From NCBI GenBank assembly GCA_022592445.1, contig JABYQR010000306.1, positions 1 through 53,833 of the forward strand: a stretch of DNA of 53,833 nt, in the 5' to 3' direction. Each line of letters starts with the position of its first letter. The stretch's first letter is position 1. Shown piece by piece: positions 51,228 to 53,833 of the stretch. The notes under the pieces are model-generated. The model had not been told where the DNA came from. It made no database searches and saw only the letters and a list, made by a program, of their open reading frames with translations. The DNA is from Cytidiella melzeri (lineage: Eukaryota; Basidiomycota; Agaricomycetes; Polyporales; Irpicaceae). Made by a program: the position numbers and the translations under genes.

Positions 51228-52493
51228 ATGGATCCCAACCAGCCCGCCGCCCCTGCTGCCCCAGCTGCCCCAGCTGCCCCAGCTGCCCCAGTCGCCAATC
51301 TGAGCCAGCAAGACGTCCTAAATATGTTGGGTGTCCTGACACAAAAGATGGTTGACCTCACCAATCAGGTGGCTGCACTCGCCGCCGCACAGACGCCAGC
51401 AGTTGTCGCTGCTACTCACGGCTCCAGGGAACGGAGTATCGTCGAGAAGCCGGTCTCCTTCAAGGGGAAAACATCGTCGGAAGCCCGACTCTTCCGCCAC
51501 GCGTTCATAGTATGGGCGCAAAATCAAGGAAAAGCGTTCTTCCAGCAAGACGCGCAAGGCCAGGTCCGGGTGGACAACAACGGCGCGAGGATCTTCGATC
51601 CTCATAAACTCATCACAAGCGCCCTGTCCTTCATGCAGGAGGACGCCGCTGATTGGGCTCGCCCTCACATTGAGGAGTTAGCCAATAGCAAGCCAGCATT
51701 TGGAAATGACTGGGACACATTTATCGAGGCTTTTAAAGCCAAATTCGAGCCTATAGATGCTGTCATGGAGGCTAAGACGAAAATAGCCAACATGAAGCAA
51801 GGCAACAAAACCTTCGCCGCCCATATCTCCGAGTTCGAGACCTGGGCTCCTCGCACTGGCTGGAGCCAGCAGGACCTCTTCGATCGTCTCAAGTCGAGCT
51901 TGAGCACCGAGTACTTGCAACGTGTCTCGTACTTTCAAACCCGCGCTGCTACCTACGACGCTCTCAAGGACCAGTGCAAGGCAGTCGATGCTCAGCTTGC
52001 CGATTTGCGAAACAGCACGGGCAAGGTTATGGTGGACAGTTCCTCGGGACACGGCAAGTCCCACCAGCAAGCGTTCCGCGATCCCAACGCTATGGAGATC
52101 GATGCCTCCCGCTTCTCCGCCTCGTTTGACTCGCTCTTTGCGGGTCTGGGCAAGCAGGAGATCTTCCAGAAATGGAAGAAGGAGATGAGCAAGCGCTGCT
52201 CGGTTTGTGGATCCGAGAACCACAAAAAGAGGGACTCGAAGCACCCTGATGACCCGGTTTGCAACCACTGCGGTGGTACCGGTCATTGGGGGGCGGTTTG
52301 TCTGAAGCGACTTCAAGGCGTCCCTAAGGGACAAAAAGTTGCTGCTACCTCGTCGACCTCGTCGACTACTACCCCGGCGAAGCAAGACGCATCCAATGAC
52401 AAGGATGCTAAGATTGCAGCACTCAAGGACATGCTTGACATCCAAAAGAAGCAAATGGATGAGATGGCAGCCAAAATCAATGCGGTTTTTTGA
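51228..52493 (+). CDS. gag: Family A gag, intact
   Basis: 421 residues from ATG 51228 (MDPNQPAAPAAPAAP, then APVANLSQQDVLNMLGV) with an N-terminal Ala/Pro repeat and a coiled coil. The capsid (about residues 75-280) has VSFKGKTSSEARLFRHAFIV, DTFIEAFKAKFEPIDAVMEA and WAPRTGWSQQDLFDRLKSSL. Two zinc knuckles follow: CSVCGSENHKKRD and CNHCGGTGHWGAVC (C-x2-C-x4-H-x4-C). The C-terminus is a helix (KIAALKDMLDIQKKQMDEM). It ends GTT TTT TGA. It builds the particle and binds RNA. The CPNR segment before gag in the related fragment at 38032 is missing here. This is the best preserved gene in the window. Confidence 0.92.
   Translation: MDPNQPAAPAAPAAPAAPAAPVANLSQQDVLNMLGVLTQKMVDLTNQVAALAAAQTPAVVAATHGSRERSIVEKPVSFKGKTSSEARLFRHAFIVWAQNQGKAFFQQDAQGQVRVDNNGARIFDPHKLITSALSFMQEDAADWARPHIEELANSKPAFGNDWDTFIEAFKAKFEPIDAVMEAKTKIANMKQGNKTFAAHISEFETWAPRTGWSQQDLFDRLKSSLSTEYLQRVSYFQTRAATYDALKDQCKAVDAQLADLRNSTGKVMVDSSSGHGKSHQQAFRDPNAMEIDASRFSASFDSLFAGLGKQEIFQKWKKEMSKRCSVCGSENHKKRDSKHPDDPVCNHCGGTGHWGAVCLKRLQGVPKGQKVAATSSTSSTTTPAKQDASNDKDAKIAALKDMLDIQKKQMDEMAAKINAVF
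52486..52493 (+). promoter_or_regulatory. Gag stop in a T run, candidate -1 frameshift site (family A)
   Basis: Six T directly before and into the gag stop (GTT TTT TGA), with pol open in the -1 frame (TTG AAG CGG ...). Same layout as at 30178-30186. Confidence 0.5.
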
Positions 52494-53217
52494 AGCGGAC
52501 TCGTGACACAGCCGCAGCTGCGAGTCCCCCAGATACCCTGTCTCTGCCTCCTTCGTCGTCCTCCTCGTCTTCTGCCTCGTCTTCCTCGTGTACAATGTCT
52601 ACTCCATGCCCGTCGTCTACTATCTCCTCATGTACTATATCGTCGCTAGATCGGTTATCATCTCATTTCCGTGTGCATGTACTAGTTAAAGGTCTGAATA
52701 GAAGCATTCGCGTTCCTGCAATGATCGATTCGGGAGCTACGGCTTTATTCATCAGTCACCAGTTCGTCAAGAAGCATAAGATTATTCAGCACCCGCTCGA
52801 AAGGGTTATCTCATTGCATAACATTGACGGAACTAAGAATAAAGCTGGCGGATTAACGCACTTTGTTCGCCTTACACTCACAGTCGGAGATCACACGGAA
52901 AAGGCAGAGTTTCTCGTCACGGACTTAGGTCCAGAAGACGTCATTCTTGGGCTACCATGGCTCAAGCGTGTAAACCCTACTGTCAACTGGGAAAAGGGAG
53001 AAATGACAATTCCGAGCGGCTCGGAAGAATCTCCTGCTGAACCTTTCCAGAAGTTGACGGTAATCGCAAAGAACGTAGGCAGTGGGTCAAAGCCGGTATT
53101 ATCCAAGACACCACTGACGAAGTCTGGTGTATGGCCGGCTTCACCTACTCTACTAAGCTTGCTGCCGAAGCAAACGAAGCTAAAGCTCATCGCTCCTTCG
53201 AAGACATTGTTCCTCAG
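52490..53217 (+). pseudogene. pol: Family A aspartic protease and pol N-terminus
   Basis: No ATG; open in the -1 frame from the gag stop. A Ser-rich linker leads to VHVLVKGLNRSIRVPAMIDS and the active site DSGA (52727-52738), ATALFISHQFVKKH, HNIDGTKNKAGG and the second motif EDVILGLPWLKRVNPTVNW. Shifts near 53075 and 53219 separate it from the next parts (KAGIIQDTTDEVWCMAGFTY in another frame). It cuts Gag-Pol. Confidence 0.88.
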
Positions 53218-53220
53218 AGT

Positions 53221-53833
53221 ACCATAGACACGCTAAAGTCTTCTCTGAGGAAGAGTCTAATCGGCTACCCCAGCATCAGCCTGGGACCATTCGATTGATC
53301 TCAAACCAGACGCTCCTGAGACCATCAAATCGAAAGTTTACCCTATGCCCCTGAATGAACAAGCCGAGCTTGACAAGTTCATTCAGGAGAACCTATCCAA
53401 AGGTTACATCACGCCTTCCAAGTCTCCGATGGCTTCTCCAGTCTTCTTTATCAAGAAGAAGGATAACAAACTCCGACTTATTCAGGACTACAGAAAACTC
53501 AATGACATCACTGTAAAGAACCGCTACCCTCTACCGCTTGCCACCGACATCATCAACAAGCTCAAGGGTGCAAAGATCTTCACAAAATTCGATGTTCGTT
53601 GGGGATATCACAATGTCCGAATCAAAGAAGGAGACGAGTACAAAGCGGCGTTCGTTACCAACCGAGGACTCTTCGAACCTAAGGTCATGTTCTTCGGTCT
53701 CACAAACTCACCGCTACCTTCCAGCTCTGATGGACAACATCTTTGCCGACCTCGTCGCCGAGGGCAAGGTGGCTGTCTATCTAGATGACATCTTGATCTG
53801 GAGCAACAACCTGACAGAGCACCGCAAGGTTGA
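53221..53833 (+). pseudogene. pol: Family A reverse transcriptase, 5' part, runs off the window
   Basis: AKVFSEEESNRLPQHQPWDH, then KVYPMPLNEQAELDKFIQEN, SPMASPVFFIKKKDNKLRLI, FTKFDVRWGYHNVRIKEGDE and FGLTNSP. A one-base deletion near 53708 shifts the frame, then FQALMDNIFADLVAEGKVAV and the intact YLDD box (53778-53789), followed by WSNNLTEHRKV at the edge. Closely related to the family B RT at 26570-27502. Confidence 0.9.

Noticed and set aside
51678..52595. Minus-strand ORF of 305 codons opposite gag
   Set aside because: Shadow of the intact, clearly homologous gag frame.
1..53833. CRISPR arrays, bacterial operons, ribosome-binding sites, rRNA genes
   Set aside because: The sequence is eukaryotic transposon DNA; no spaced direct repeats of CRISPR type and no rRNA motifs were seen.

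Overview
The window looks like a transposon graveyard from a mushroom-forming fungus (Agaricomycetes); I cannot name the genus. The grounds are short GT..AG introns of about 47 to 60 bp, chromodomain Ty3/Gypsy elements (chromoviruses), a hAT transposase of the type common in these fungi, and a protein family (around 12.0-13.3 kb) that I know only from mushroom genomes. I see no ordinary single-copy housekeeping gene. Almost every base can be assigned to a mobile element or to a decayed gene caught between elements.

Layout: 1-3683, 3' half of a family A chromovirus (RNase H, integrase, chromodomain, 3' LTR), with a family B solo LTR inserted in its chromodomain. 3684-6480, an unknown two-exon gene on the minus strand and a pair of GC-rich repeats. 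About 6500-11962, a LINE-like unit with a tandem-repeat leader and a gag-like ORF1. 11992-15461, two decayed intron-containing genes. 15462-23886, a hAT transposon split by a 5.5-kb Gypsy element (family E) that lacks an integrase. 23887-33478, a minus-strand family B chromovirus carrying a solo family A LTR and a 1.85-kb solo LTR (family G). 33479-36466, a family C LTR piece, a decayed second pol copy, and an inverted pair of family A LTR pieces, one of which holds a 645-bp CACTA-like MITE. 36467-38525, a family G LTR piece with a pentamer satellite, then a minus-strand gag fragment. 38526-39934, a broken zinc-cluster gene. 40334-41868, a Gypsy integrase fragment. 41871-44546, family J LTR and gag. 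44647-48268, family C LTR, ORF0 and gag. 48322-49547, a 1.2-kb palindrome. 49548-end, 5' half of a second family A element (LTR, ORF0, gag, protease, RT).

The best signal concerns how these chromoviruses work. In four LTR families (A, B, C, J) a 10-11 nt motif 34-35 bp downstream of the TATA box, where the RNA should start, is exactly complementary to the primer-binding site 2 bp after the LTR. The pairing is kept although the sequences differ between families, by a C-G to U-A swap in A versus B and by a matching one-base indel in C versus J. This is the signature of Tf1-type self-priming. Three families (the A-type, B and C elements) also carry an extra ORF (here ORF0) between the LTR and gag with a shared C-terminal domain that I do not recognise. 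Three gag regions share an N-terminal Cys/His segment ending in CPNR. In two elements gag stops directly after a T run, with pol open in the -1 frame. Several copies show C:G to T:A decay, often at CpG.
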